42,289 nt of DNA. Source: Arthrobacter sp. SO5. GTDB lineage: Bacteria; Actinomycetota; Actinomycetes; Actinomycetales; Micrococcaceae. Position numbers and translations under genes: made by a program. This document shows, one piece after another, positions 16,892 through 25,080 of the stretch (position 1 is the first letter of the stretch; each line of letters starts with the position of its first letter). Where the stretch lies: positions 17,818 to 60,106 of the forward strand of contig NZ_MQTQ01000036.1 of assembly GCF_020532805.1 (NCBI RefSeq), read 5' to 3'. Under the pieces are notes generated by a model, which was given only the letters and a program-made list of their open reading frames with translations, made no database searches and was not told where the DNA came from.

Positions 16892-17710
16892 TTAGCTAGC
16901 GGCTTGTTGGTTGAGGGTGTGGGCAAGGCGGTAGGAGTCGGTGCCGGTTTCGATGATGGTTCCGTTGAAGGTCAGCCGGTCCACGATGGCGGCGCAGAGA
17001 CGCGGGTCGCTGAAGGTTTTGGTCCAGCCGGAGAAGGATTCGTTGGACGCGATGGCGATGGAGTTCTTCTCCTCGCGCTCGGTGAGGACCTGGAAGAGGA
17101 GTTCGGCGCCGCGGCGGTCCAGTTCCATGTAGCCCAGTTCGTCGATGCAGAGCAGGTCCACCCGCCCGTAGCGGGCGATAGTCTTTGCCAGGACTTTCTC
17201 ATCGGCGGCTTCGACGAGTTCGTTTACGAGCCGGGTGGCCAGGGTGTACTTGACCCTGTAGCCCTTCTCGGCGGCGGCCGTGCCGAGTCCGATGAGCAGG
17301 TGGGATTTGCCGGTTCCAGAGTCCCCAATCAGGCAGAGGGGTTGTCCTTTGCGGATCCATTCCCCGGTGGCCAGGGTGTGGATGGTGGCGGGGTTGATGT
17401 TCGGGTTTGCATCGAAATCAAAGTCCCCGAGCCACTTGTCCCGGGGAAAGTTCGCGGCTTTGACTCGGCGGATCGAGGAGCGCCGGTCCCGGTCGTCGCA
17501 TTCGGCCAGCAGCAATTCGGCCAGAAAGCCTTGGTAGGAGAGTTGTTCCTTCCCCGCGACGATGAGGGCTTCATCGAGGACCCCGCGGATGGTGGGTAGG
17601 CGCAGTCGGCGGCAGGCCTGGTCCACGGCGGCGACCGCTGCCTGCTCAGTCAGGCCGCGCCGCCGGCGCAGGGTCGGGGTGATGGTGGTGGCCGGTGCGG
17701 TGGGGCTCAT
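16892..17710 (-). CDS. istB: IS21-family transposition helper ATPase
   Basis: A 272-residue AAA+ ATPase that selects the target and stimulates the IstA transposase. Walker A is GDSGTGKS (residues 129-136) and Walker B is LLCIDELGYM, followed by the sensor segment SIAIASNESFSGW and a DRLTFNGTII near the C-terminus. The ATG overlaps the stop of istA in an ATGA junction, the usual coupling in these elements. The gene itself looks intact. Confidence 0.93.
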   Translation of the reverse strand: MSPTAPATTITPTLRRRRGLTEQAAVAAVDQACRRLRLPTIRGVLDEALIVAGKEQLSYQGFLAELLLAECDDRDRRSSIRRVKAANFPRDKWLGDFDFDANPNINPATIHTLATGEWIRKGQPLCLIGDSGTGKSHLLIGLGTAAAEKGYRVKYTLATRLVNELVEAADEKVLAKTIARYGRVDLLCIDELGYMELDRRGAELLFQVLTEREEKNSIAIASNESFSGWTKTFSDPRLCAAIVDRLTFNGTIIETGTDSYRLAHTLNQQAAS

Positions 17711-19381
17711 GAGATGTTCTCCTTTGACGCGGTTCCTGCGGGGTATTCGGAGCGTTTGGCCAGCAGCTCGTCATAGGCATTGACCGAGGGAAGGGGCCGG
17801 ATGTCAGGCGGGAGTCCGGCAATGACCGCGGCGGGGTCCATGAGCCGGCGCTGGGTGAGACTGACAACCCGTTGCACTTTCTCTTCAACATGAGCACCGG
17901 GATGACGGTCGGAGCTGGCCCCACCCAGGGAAGAGGTCATGGCGTGTCTGCGGGCTTCGACCGCGACGACGTCGGCGCTGACCGCGCCCACTCCCAGCGC
18001 CGCGCTGATCCCTGCATGAATGTCTGTGGCATTCATGGACCGGTGGAGGAGCAGGACGTCGATCAGTTCCCGGGTCAACGGCGTCGCCGTTGACCCGGCG
18101 GGAGGCGGCCCAGAAGGCTTCGTGGGCGGACGTGAACGCCCCGGACTCCCGCGCTCTGGCCAAAGCGGTGGAGCCGGGGAGGGCTCCGGGTTTGGTTTTG
18201 AGAACTTCGAGATAGTGATCCAGCTGGACCGATTGACCGGACCGGGCGGCGACCCGCTGATGCCTGGCGACCACGGTGCGGCCATCGAACACCACGACCT
18301 CGGACGCCCGCAGCGAGACCCGGACCCTCCGGCCGATGAACCGGGCCGGGACGGAGTATTTCACCATCCGGACCGTGATCATCGAGGACCTATCGACCCT
18401 CGGGTTCAGCACCAGGCCAGGATCAAATTCCTCGGCCGGCAACGGGGCCAGGAATGGCCGTTCGATCTCGAAGTCCTGGCCTATGGTGCGGATCCTGTCG
18501 TTGATCCGACGGGCCTCGTCCTCGGCTTCCCAAGCCCGTATCCGGTCGTTGAGCTCGTCCAGGGAGCCAGCGACCGGCATCGGTGAAAGCCGGTTGCGGC
18601 GGAACCAGCCCACCTCACCCTCGACGCCGCCCTTTTCATGGGCCCCTGCGATGCCAGGCTGGCAATAGAAGGGATCGAAGCCGTAGAACGAACGGAACAG
18701 CACCCACCGGTCGTTCTCCTGGCGGTGCCGGCCCTGCCCGAACACCACAGCGGTCACCGCGCTGGTGAGATTGTCGTAGCGGATGTGTTTGGTGGGGATG
18801 CCTCCCAGAACTTTGAAGGCCTCGATGTGCCCTTCGAGGAAGGCTTCCTGGGCCTGGGTCGGGTAGATCCGGTGGATTGCTCTGCCCGAATGCGATAGCC
18901 GGAAGATGAACATGTGGCACTTCGTTTTCGCCCCGTTCAGCACGACATAGACCTCGCCGAAGTCCACCTCGGCCTCCGCGCCCGGAGCATGTTCCTGAGG
19001 GACGAACACCTCGACGCGGCGGCCGGCCTCGACATCAATCTGGGCTCGACGGACCCTTACGTAATCACGAACTGTCGAATACGACAGCTCCTGCGCACCG
19101 TGCTCTTCGATGAGTCGGGCCAAAATGCGGCGGGCGGTATGGCGCTGCTTCCGTGGCGCCGTCGTATCCTCGGCCAGCATCGTGTCGATCGCGCCCTTGA
19201 ACGGCTCGAGCCTCCAGGACACACCCTGTCTCTGTTTGCGCTCCGGAGGGGCGGCCGAATCCAGAGCCTGCCTCACCGTTCGTCTATGAACTCCGTACCG
19301 GACCGACAACGCACGAACCGACAGGCCCTCAACCCGGGCGTCCCTTCGGATCCGCGCGAACAACTCCACTCTCGACTCCAT
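17707..19381 (-). pseudogene. istA: IS21-family transposase IstA, frameshifted
   Basis: From the ATG at 19381 (MESRVELFARIRRDARVEGLS) the frame contains an HTH (SVRYGVHRRTVRQAL), the catalytic core beginning EAEVDFGEVYVVLNG, then IRYDNLTSAV and HEKGGVEGEVGWFRR (third acidic residue). After EAFWAASRRVNGD near 18090 it runs into non-coding-like sequence. The expected continuation, TPLTRELIDVLLLHRSMNA, is in another frame ending at 17707 and coupled to istB. One insertion or deletion around 18085-18095 explains this. The transposase is probably non-functional unless the site is a programmed or sequencing frameshift. Confidence 0.85.
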
Positions 19382-19546
19382 CCAGACCAGCCTTCCGCCG
19401 CATCCATCCACTGATGGATCCAACGTTGAAGGTGGGGCCACAAATAACCGTCACAAGCGCCCGGCGAGTCATGAAGTGGGGCCAGATATAACCGTCCTAC
19501 CGGGGCCATCCAAACCTGTCACAGCCACTCATCCGACTCGCACGGC

Positions 19547-19572
19547 GTCCGGTAAAGGATCCTCTACCGGAC
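19547..19572. promoter_or_regulatory. 26-bp near-perfect palindrome
   Basis: Outer arms GTCCGGTA and TACCGGAC flank a central AGGATCCT, which is itself palindromic; 12 of 13 pairs are complementary. It sits 65 bp before the DUF4265 gene and 24 bp outside the IS21 end. It could be an operator or a recombination site. Partly matching half-sites occur near 4857 and 13825. Confidence 0.55.
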
Positions 19573-19636
19573 ACCACAGGGTAAACCTGTCCGACTAAAC
19601 GATGTCATGGCTGCATTCGTTGGATAGTCTCAGCTG

Positions 19637-20152
19637 GTGACTGACTACCGGCAACATCCCAGCGTCGTGGCACACTGGCGCGATGACTCACTCCAGCCCC
19701 ATCCAGAAGCACAGGATGCGGGAGAGACCATATGGTTTGCTGTGCCCCCTGAACCTGATGCGGAACAGATGTGGGAGGGTCTTCGCGGTCGACTGGAGAA
19801 GGACGGCACAGCGACTGTTCTGGGCATCCCCGCTTATCTCTATGACCTTAACTTCGGTGATCGTGTGAACGTCATGCAATCTGCGGAGAACGCTCTCGTT
19901 GCCACCGGGGTGGAGCACGACGCTCGGAACTTCACCTTCAGAGTCCTGCTGAAATCTGACGACCCCAACGCGTGGCAGCCCCTAGGATCTGAGCTTGCCG
20001 AGCGCGGCTGCCTTCTTGATCTCATCTCTCCGCGGTTCTTCGCCGTATCTTCCAGCGAGGCCCAGGCACAGGAAGTCGCCGACAGATTGTTCGCATTGCA
20101 ACACGAGGGCGTCCTTCATTATGAGACTGGTCGAACGCGGCAGCCGGGATAG
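19637..20152 (+). CDS. DUF4265-like protein
   Basis: A 171-residue soluble protein starting at GTG 19637 (MTDYRQHPSVVAHW). The core FAVPPEPDAEQMWEGLRGRL, VLGIPAYLYDLNFGDRVNV and NFTFRVLLKS matches the layout of DUF4265, where an early FxVP is followed by a pattern ending in an Asp-rich turn and a strand. No catalytic motif is visible. The C-terminal part ends GRTRQPG. No operon partner is present: the upstream neighbour is an IS element and the downstream gene is convergent. Function unknown. Confidence 0.65.
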   Translation: MTDYRQHPSVVAHWRDDSLQPHPEAQDAGETIWFAVPPEPDAEQMWEGLRGRLEKDGTATVLGIPAYLYDLNFGDRVNVMQSAENALVATGVEHDARNFTFRVLLKSDDPNAWQPLGSELAERGCLLDLISPRFFAVSSSEAQAQEVADRLFALQHEGVLHYETGRTRQPG

Positions 20153-20220
20153 GCGCCATGGGAGCTGGCGCCCGTTCTAGGATCCCCTTCCGGACGGGCC
20201 ATGCGGCAAAGAGCGCCGCC

Positions 20221-20252
20221 AGAACCCCGCCATTTATCGCCGAAAGTCACAG
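20221..20252 (-). repeat. Recurring TGTGACTTTCGGCG motif, copy 3 (inverted)
   Basis: Read on the minus strand this is CTGTGACTTTCGGCG followed by ATAAATGGCGGGGTTC. It matches the copy at 11323 in opposite orientation and lies just after the stop of the MFS gene at 20263. Confidence 0.55.
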
Positions 20253-20262
20253 CCCACTGCTG

Positions 20263-21660
20263 TCATTTTCCGAAGTCGTCTGCACGGAATGTCCGAAGTC
20301 CTCTGCGCTCCGGTCCAGGGGGAGTTGAGTGGGCGTCACCCAAACCGGTCAGGGTCCTGGCAGCGGCGTCGGGTGTCGCCGAGGGGGCACTGTCGACCGA
20401 GATCGCGGGGTTCGGTGGGGGCGGGTTCTTCGTCCTCGTATCGGTGGTCTTTCTTGGCCGTATGAGGAATAGCGGGATGAGTGCCGCGGTGATTGCGGCG
20501 CAGATGAAGAATGTTGTTCGGGGACTGGCAGTGCTGATGAGTGGGCCGGCGATACCGAGGCCTAATGGGCTGGCGAGTGTGAGACCGGCAGCCCAGAGGG
20601 TGAAGGCCGGTTGTTGTTCGTGGTCCTGAAGAAATGACTGAAGCATCGAGTACACCAGGGCCGTGAATGGTCCGAAGACCAGGCCTCCGAAGAAGAAGGC
20701 TGCGCACGTTCCGGTCACGGTTGTCGCAAGGCCGAGTCCGATGACGCAGAGCGCCCATCCGGCGACGATGGCGGTTATGACGGCCAGCTGAGGTGCTTTG
20801 CGCAGGAAGTTGACGGCGAATGCGCCGATAAACGCGCCTATCCCGAAGCAGGTCCACACCAGGCCGAGTGCGGTGGCTGGTTCTGCAAGGTCGCCTGTGA
20901 TGAACAGGGGCAGGGCTACCTCCACGGGTCCGTAGAAGAGGTTGAAGAAGAAAATCAGCAGGAAAAGGCGTACGGCGGCCGGGTTGCGGGTGAGGATCTG
21001 AAGGCCAGAGGAAGGGGATTCGCGTCTGCTTTTTTGTACTGGCCCGCGTGCCGCGGGAATGCTGAAAAGCGTGGTGAGCAGAAGCAGGAACGAGGTTCCT
21101 CCATTGACTGCAAGCACGAATGCGGGTCCTGCAGTGGCGGCGAGCATTCCCCCAACGGCAGGTCCGATGATAAAGAGGCCCATGCTGTCCGTGGTGCCAA
21201 GGATGCCGTTTACCGAGTACTGGCCTTGCTTTTCAACGAGACCCAGGGCCAGCAGGCGCTGGCCGCTTGAAGACAGCAAACGAAGAAAGGAACTGACCGT
21301 CAGGAGCGCGATCAGGCTCCAGACCGTGAGTTGTTCGGTCCACGCCAGGACCGCTGCAAGGGTCAGGAGAGCAGACCTAAACGCCGTGTCGGCGAGGACG
21401 ACAGTCTTCGGGATATACCGGTACCGGCTGAGCCCGTAGAAGAGGCTGATGCCTGTAGGGATAAGGAATGGAATCGCGAAGACCAGGGAAATAGCGAGGG
21501 CGGCGCTGAAGTCTCCATGGATCTGAAGGACCAGGATGGGAAGGGCTATGAAGGCCATTCCGTCCCCGATTTTGGCAACGGTGTCTCCGGTGAGGAAGGC
21601 TGCGAGCCGCTTCGTCCGCAGCACCTGCCAGTAGGAATCATGCTGCACGGCGACCGTCAT
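20263..21660 (-). CDS. MFS exporter controlled by SoxR
   Basis: A 465-residue major facilitator protein. Visible features are FLTGDTVAKIGDGMAFIALPIL in helix 1, a SLFYGLSRYRYIPK loop, and many hydrophobic segments through about residue 415. The last 50 residues are a Pro-rich, charged tail (KNPPPPNPAISVDS) that is unlike a normal MFS end and may derive from sequence joined at the recurring motif near 20250. The transcript looks leaderless: the predicted -10 (TAGCCT) lies 7 bp before the ATG. Its promoter contains the soxbox, so expression should follow redox stress sensed by SoxR. Export of redox-active compounds is inferred from that control. Confidence 0.85.
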   Translation of the reverse strand: MTVAVQHDSYWQVLRTKRLAAFLTGDTVAKIGDGMAFIALPILVLQIHGDFSAALAISLVFAIPFLIPTGISLFYGLSRYRYIPKTVVLADTAFRSALLTLAAVLAWTEQLTVWSLIALLTVSSFLRLLSSSGQRLLALGLVEKQGQYSVNGILGTTDSMGLFIIGPAVGGMLAATAGPAFVLAVNGGTSFLLLLTTLFSIPAARGPVQKSRRESPSSGLQILTRNPAAVRLFLLIFFFNLFYGPVEVALPLFITGDLAEPATALGLVWTCFGIGAFIGAFAVNFLRKAPQLAVITAIVAGWALCVIGLGLATTVTGTCAAFFFGGLVFGPFTALVYSMLQSFLQDHEQQPAFTLWAAGLTLASPLGLGIAGPLISTASPRTTFFICAAITAALIPLFLIRPRKTTDTRTKNPPPPNPAISVDSAPSATPDAAARTLTGLGDAHSTPPGPERRGLRTFRADDFGK

Positions 21661-21661
21661 A

Positions 21662-21717
21662 GGCCAGAGGCTATGCGCTCAAGTGCACTTGAGCGCAAGG
21701 CGAACCCCCGGTAGCTT
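21662..21717. promoter_or_regulatory. SoxR operator between divergent leaderless promoters
   Basis: A perfect 22-bp palindrome, GCGCTCAAGTG/CACTTGAGCGC (21675-21696), contains a core very close to the E. coli soxbox (CTCAAGT...ACTTGAG). On the minus strand it lies between TTGCGC and TAGCCT with a 19-bp spacer, the lengthened spacing used by MerR/SoxR activators. On the plus strand TTGAGC, a 17-bp spacer and TAGCTT precede soxR by 6 bp. Confidence 0.85.
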
Positions 21718-21723
21718 GACTAC

Positions 21724-22224
21724 ATGTCTCCACCTGCCCAGCAGCAGCACCTGAGTATCGGCAAAGTGGCCGCGCGGTCGGGTTTCGCGGTGTCAGCGAT
21801 CCGCCACTACGAGGAGCTCGGCCTTGTGCGCAGCGCAGGCCGGAGCGGACACCAGCGGGTTTTTGACCGCAGCGTGCTGCGCCGCCTGGCATTCATCGCT
21901 GCGGCCCGAAACGTCGGTCTGAGCCTGGCCGAGATCGGCAAAAGCCTTGAAGGGATGCCGCTGGATACGGCACCGACACCTGCGGACTGGAGACGGATCA
22001 GCGGACCCTGGAAAGCCAGGGTGGATGCCAGAATCCGGGAACTGAACGTCTTGAGGCGGTCCCTGGACGACTGTATCGGCTGCGGGTGCCTTTCAATGAA
22101 GACCTGCGCTGTGCTGAACCCACAGGATGAAGCCGCGGACGGGGGTCCCGGATCCCGGTGGATCATCACCGCTGCCGATGGCGCGAAGAAGACAACCGTG
22201 GGCAGGCCGCTTCGCGCTCAGTGA
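21724..22224 (+). CDS. soxR: Redox-sensing transcriptional activator SoxR
   Basis: A 166-residue MerR-family regulator. The N-terminal winged HTH reads LSIGKVAARSGFAVSAIRHYEELGLV. A dimerisation helix follows (about 90-115), and then the [2Fe-2S] ligand cluster CIGCGCLSMKTC (Cys117, 120, 122, 128), which has exactly the C-x2-C-x-C-x5-C spacing of SoxR. Oxidation or nitrosylation of the cluster activates transcription from long-spacer promoters; here the target is the divergent MFS gene. The gene starts 28 bp from the operator with a leaderless-type promoter. The C-terminal tail after CAVLNPQDEA is longer than in E. coli SoxR. Confidence 0.93.
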   Translation: MSPPAQQQHLSIGKVAARSGFAVSAIRHYEELGLVRSAGRSGHQRVFDRSVLRRLAFIAAARNVGLSLAEIGKSLEGMPLDTAPTPADWRRISGPWKARVDARIRELNVLRRSLDDCIGCGCLSMKTCAVLNPQDEAADGGPGSRWIITAADGAKKTTVGRPLRAQ

Positions 22225-22405
22225 CCGTTTTGTGCGATTCCTACAACGTCCCACGGCCTAGCACGTAAATTAACGATGGGTACGTGGGTCCATCGCCGCA
22301 AATCCACTCGTTATCCGCAGTTGTACGCGACATCGGGCTTCCCTCACACGGCGCCAGGTGGGTACCGTTTGGATCCTAGTGGGCTCCGTTTGTGTTGACA
22401 CATTC

Positions 22406-22440
22406 AGGCGGCCGGCCACCCAAAGAGTGGTCGGCCGCCT
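22406..22440. terminator. GC-rich hairpin downstream of the sigma operon
   Basis: A 14-bp stem with one mismatch, AGGCGGCCGGCCAC / GTGGTCGGCCGCCT, with a 7-base loop. The + strand continues CGGCGTTTTC, a weak U-tract. It lies 29 bp after the end of the CU044-like gene and between convergent transcription units (soxR and the sigma operon), so it probably ends transcription from one or both sides. Confidence 0.65.
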
Positions 22441-22468
22441 CGGCGTTTTCCCGCGGTTGCTTGGATGG

Positions 22469-23500
22469 CTATGGCGCTGAATTGACCACTGAGGTCTGGA
22501 CCGACGTCCACTTGATTGCCGTTCCTGCTGGAAAGTTCTCATCGGCTTTCAGCATGACCTCCCGTTCACCGATCAGCAGCCCGGTGGCCGGACCAATAAT
22601 GATGTCCATCCGGCTTCGTCCATCCGGATAATCAATCCCGATCGCCACGCCGGTCTTGCCGTCCAAGGTTGCCTGCCGGTCTACGACGCTGACTCCGGGA
22701 ATGAGTGCGGCCGATTTGTAGAGCGCGGCCCGCAGGTCTGCCGGGATGACTCCGGTGCGCAAGGTCTCCGCGATGTCTGTTAGCGCCTTGGTTTCCGGTG
22801 AGCGACCGGCGCCCTTGTTCCACGCCTGAATGATTTTCAGGAGAGCCTTGGGGTCGCGGGGCAGAGTTTTTATGCCCTCGTCCAGGGGCATGCCGAAGAG
22901 CTGACGCTCCGATTTGTAGAACTTCCCTCCAGGAGCCCGCAGCAGTTCGCTGCCGTCCCTCCCTGCGTCAGCCATCAACTGCTGCTGTTTGCTGGCTTCT
23001 GCTTTGGCTGCCTCACTGAAGAACGTGGTCGGGATCCGGGCTTCGCGGTTCCAGGTCCATTCGGCTGTGTGATCGGCGGGGACATAGAGATGATCGGACG
23101 TCTTGTCCAGCCACGCAAGCAGACTGCCGTCTTCTGATCGGACGGCGGAAGAGTAGACGGAAGTGGTATCAATCTTCAAGTATTGGGCCGGCCCGACGAC
23201 CGGGTCAGAGGTGGTGATGGTTGCGGCTGCGGCGGCGTTCAACACTTCGGCTGCTTCGGCGGTCGCTCCAGGGCGGCCGGGGACGACGACGTCGGCCACT
23301 ACAATGCCGCCGACGAGCAGTGCGGCGGCCGCCGATGCCATCAGGACACGGCGCCGGATGCGGATGGGACTCGCCGTGGCTGGGTCTGTGGCCAGAATGC
23401 GGTTAAGATCGGCGCGCGCCCGTAGCGTATCGGCGGAGCCCCTGTGGTCTGCGGCGTCCAACGATCGAAGCAAAGTGTCGATGTCTTGATTGCGGGTCAT
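22469..23500 (-). CDS. CU044_5270-like membrane-anchored protein
   Basis: A 343-residue protein encoded behind an ECF sigma factor with a 4-bp overlap. The N-terminal 45 residues are cytoplasmic (MTRNQDIDTLLRSLDAADHRG), followed by a single membrane helix (VLMASAAAALLVGGIVVADVVV) and a large external domain with AQYLKIDTTSVYSS, DHLYVPADHTAEWTW and GVAIGIDYPDGRSRMDI near the end. This matches the CU044_5270 family of actinobacterial proteins that accompany sigma factors. It may sense the cell surface and modulate the sigma factor, but no typical anti-sigma motif is visible. Confidence 0.75.
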   Translation of the reverse strand: MTRNQDIDTLLRSLDAADHRGSADTLRARADLNRILATDPATASPIRIRRRVLMASAAAALLVGGIVVADVVVPGRPGATAEAAEVLNAAAAATITTSDPVVGPAQYLKIDTTSVYSSAVRSEDGSLLAWLDKTSDHLYVPADHTAEWTWNREARIPTTFFSEAAKAEASKQQQLMADAGRDGSELLRAPGGKFYKSERQLFGMPLDEGIKTLPRDPKALLKIIQAWNKGAGRSPETKALTDIAETLRTGVIPADLRAALYKSAALIPGVSVVDRQATLDGKTGVAIGIDYPDGRSRMDIIIGPATGLLIGEREVMLKADENFPAGTAIKWTSVQTSVVNSAP

Positions 23501-24063
23501 GGCGTGGTTGTCCTTTCAAGGGAGGAAGCTGGTGCGCGGCAGGGCTGGGGCAGGTGTTCGAGAAGGAGGCGGAGCGCCCGGCGGGCCCGGCTCAGTCGCA
23601 GACGGAAGGCGACCGGTGAGATGCCGAGCACGGCCGCTGCCTGCGGCGCGGTGAGGTCTTCGAAGACAACGAGGCCCAATGCCTCCTGATGGACCTCTGA
23701 GAGTATGCGCCAGGCTCTTCCCAGGTCCACGCGATTCACGATCGGGTCAGCGTCTTGGTCCAGGTAGGTCAGAGCTGCGGCATCTGCGAGGCGAACACCG
23801 AGTGCGAAGCGACGCTGTTCGCCTCGATGCGTGTTCAACAGAATGTTTCGCGTGATGCCGAAGATCCAGGCTCTCGCGTCCTCATGGCGGCCCGGCAACT
23901 CATCGAGGCGGCGCCACACGACAAGGAACGCGTCGGCGGCCACGTCTTCGGCGTGGTCTGGGTGTGCGCGACGTTGCACAAATCGAATGAGGTCTGGGTA
24001 GACCACTTCATACAACGATCTGAAGGTGTGCTCCCGATCAGGAGCTTGCGAAAAGTGCCTCAT
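23497..24063 (-). CDS. ECF-type RNA polymerase sigma factor
   Basis: A 188-residue extracytoplasmic-function sigma factor. Region 2 reads FRSLYEVVYPDLIRFVQRRAHPDHAEDVAADAFLVVWRRLDEL, with the usual helix 2.2 DVAADAFLVVW. ARAWIFGITRNILLN closes region 2. Region 4 contains LGLVVFEDLTAPQAAAVLGISPVAFRLRLSRARRAL, the DNA-binding HTH. It is the first gene of a two-gene operon with the CU044-like protein. Its target promoters are unknown. The upstream non-coding stretch holds the direct repeat at 24191-24309. Confidence 0.92.
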   Translation of the reverse strand: MRHFSQAPDREHTFRSLYEVVYPDLIRFVQRRAHPDHAEDVAADAFLVVWRRLDELPGRHEDARAWIFGITRNILLNTHRGEQRRFALGVRLADAAALTYLDQDADPIVNRVDLGRAWRILSEVHQEALGLVVFEDLTAPQAAAVLGISPVAFRLRLSRARRALRLLLEHLPQPCRAPASSLERTTTP

Positions 24064-24190
24064 GCCCTATACCTGTCTGCTACCCGACCAAGTGTGTCGC
24101 ACGCAGGCAATTAATTCTGGAAATCAACGTCGCGGTCGTTCCGTTTAGTAACCCTTGGCGGCTTGATGCGTCGAACACCATGGCGGTCCG

Positions 24191-24309
24191 CCGCGACGGG
24201 AACGCCAGGGGAGAGGCCCTGTCGAGAACATCAATAACGACCGTTATCGAAATTCGGGTGCTGCAAAACTGCTGGCCGATGAGTTCTGACTTATGTGGGT
24301 CGAAACCGG
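24191..24309 (+). repeat. 120-bp direct repeat, copy B (resolvase-site-like)
   Basis: Matches copy A (11191-11310) in the same orientation, including CCGCGACGG at the start, AACGACCGTTATCGA, GCTGCAAAACT and GATGAGTT. It lies in the 388-bp gap between the sigma factor start and the GNAT gene; nothing else is visible in that gap. Recombination between A and B would excise about 13 kb. Confidence 0.7.
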
Positions 24310-24451
24310 AGCAAGGTCGCGTGCAATTCGTAGCGAGATCCGGCGGCGTCCTGGTGACCTGGCTGATCAGTGACAACAGAACCGCGCAGCTTCCGGTTGT
24401 TAGGCCGGCCGCGACATATTCCTAGCCCAGCTGGTGCATGCACTCGACGCT

Positions 24452-24994
24452 TCAGTCGCGCAGGACTACCTGGTAGAGGTTGTGGTCTTGCCATTTTCCG
24501 GCAATCTGCAGGTATCGCGGTGCCATGCCAATCTGCTGGAACCCGGCCTTCTGCAGCACCCGCTGCGAGCCAACGTTGTGTAGAAGAGTGCTCGCCTCGA
24601 TGCGATGCAGTCCGAGTTCGTCGCGTGCCATTTCGACTATCCTCTGGACCGCAGCGGATGCCAACCCGCGGCCCGCATAATCGCTATCCACCCAGTAACC
24701 CAGCCCCGCATTCTGGAACGGGCCGCGCACGATTCCAGCCACGTTGAATCGACCGACGAGTGTATCGCCGGCAAACAGGCCGAACGGATGCCCCTCGCCG
24801 GTTTCATGCGCGACGAGGCGGCTGGCAATGTCGGCAGCCTGCCAGGACTCGGTGTAATACTCCTCGGGCCGTACCGGCTCCCAGTGTGAAAGGTACTCAC
24901 GGTTGCGCACGTACGCGGCGGCAAGCGCTCCCGCATCACTCAGGCGCAATACGCGCATGCTGACGCTCTCGCTGAGCTGGTGCGATTTAATCAT
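24452..24994 (-). CDS. GNAT acetyltransferase, RimJ/RimL type
   Basis: A 180-residue acetyltransferase. It shows MRVLRLSDAGALAAAYVRNREYLSHWEP at the front, typical of ribosomal-protein N-terminal acetyltransferase relatives. The acetyl-CoA region is LGYWVDSDYAGRGLASAAVQRIVEMARDEL, and HRIEASTLLHNVGSQRVLQKAGFQQIG gives the second conserved block. The start could be 24994 or an internal Met at 24958. It stands alone. The target may be a protein N-terminus or a drug. Confidence 0.85.
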   Translation of the reverse strand: MIKSHQLSESVSMRVLRLSDAGALAAAYVRNREYLSHWEPVRPEEYYTESWQAADIASRLVAHETGEGHPFGLFAGDTLVGRFNVAGIVRGPFQNAGLGYWVDSDYAGRGLASAAVQRIVEMARDELGLHRIEASTLLHNVGSQRVLQKAGFQQIGMAPRYLQIAGKWQDHNLYQVVLRD

Positions 24995-25080
24995 CGGTCA
25001 ACATTAGCCCAAATCGTCGATTTCCAATCAGGCTCGGCCGCCGATCAGCGCCCCCGGGTAAGGTGAGGATGCCCCTCAAG

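Larger units (their letters stand above)
15918..19523 (-). mobile_element. IS21-family element enclosing a lipoprotein gene
   Basis: The left end (15918-15967) and the right end (19433-19523, read in reverse) share an inverted block: GGCCCC, a few bases, GACGGTTATWTCTGGCCCCAC. The right end has a second tandem copy reading TGACGGTTATTTGTGGCCCC. These are IS21-type multiple terminal repeats. Between them lie istA, istB and, between istB and the left end, the lipoprotein gene 16089-16700. Ordinary IS21 elements carry only istAB in about 2.5 kb, whereas this span is about 3.6 kb. No clear target duplication was found. Confidence 0.65.

Noticed and set aside
16904..17599. Long + strand frame antisense to istB
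   Set aside because: The istB protein has clear Walker motifs; the antisense frame has shadow-like composition.
22241..22400. Possible tRNA or small RNA between soxR and the sigma operon
   Set aside because: GGGTACGTGGGTCC and related words do not fold into a cloverleaf and no T-loop consensus is present.
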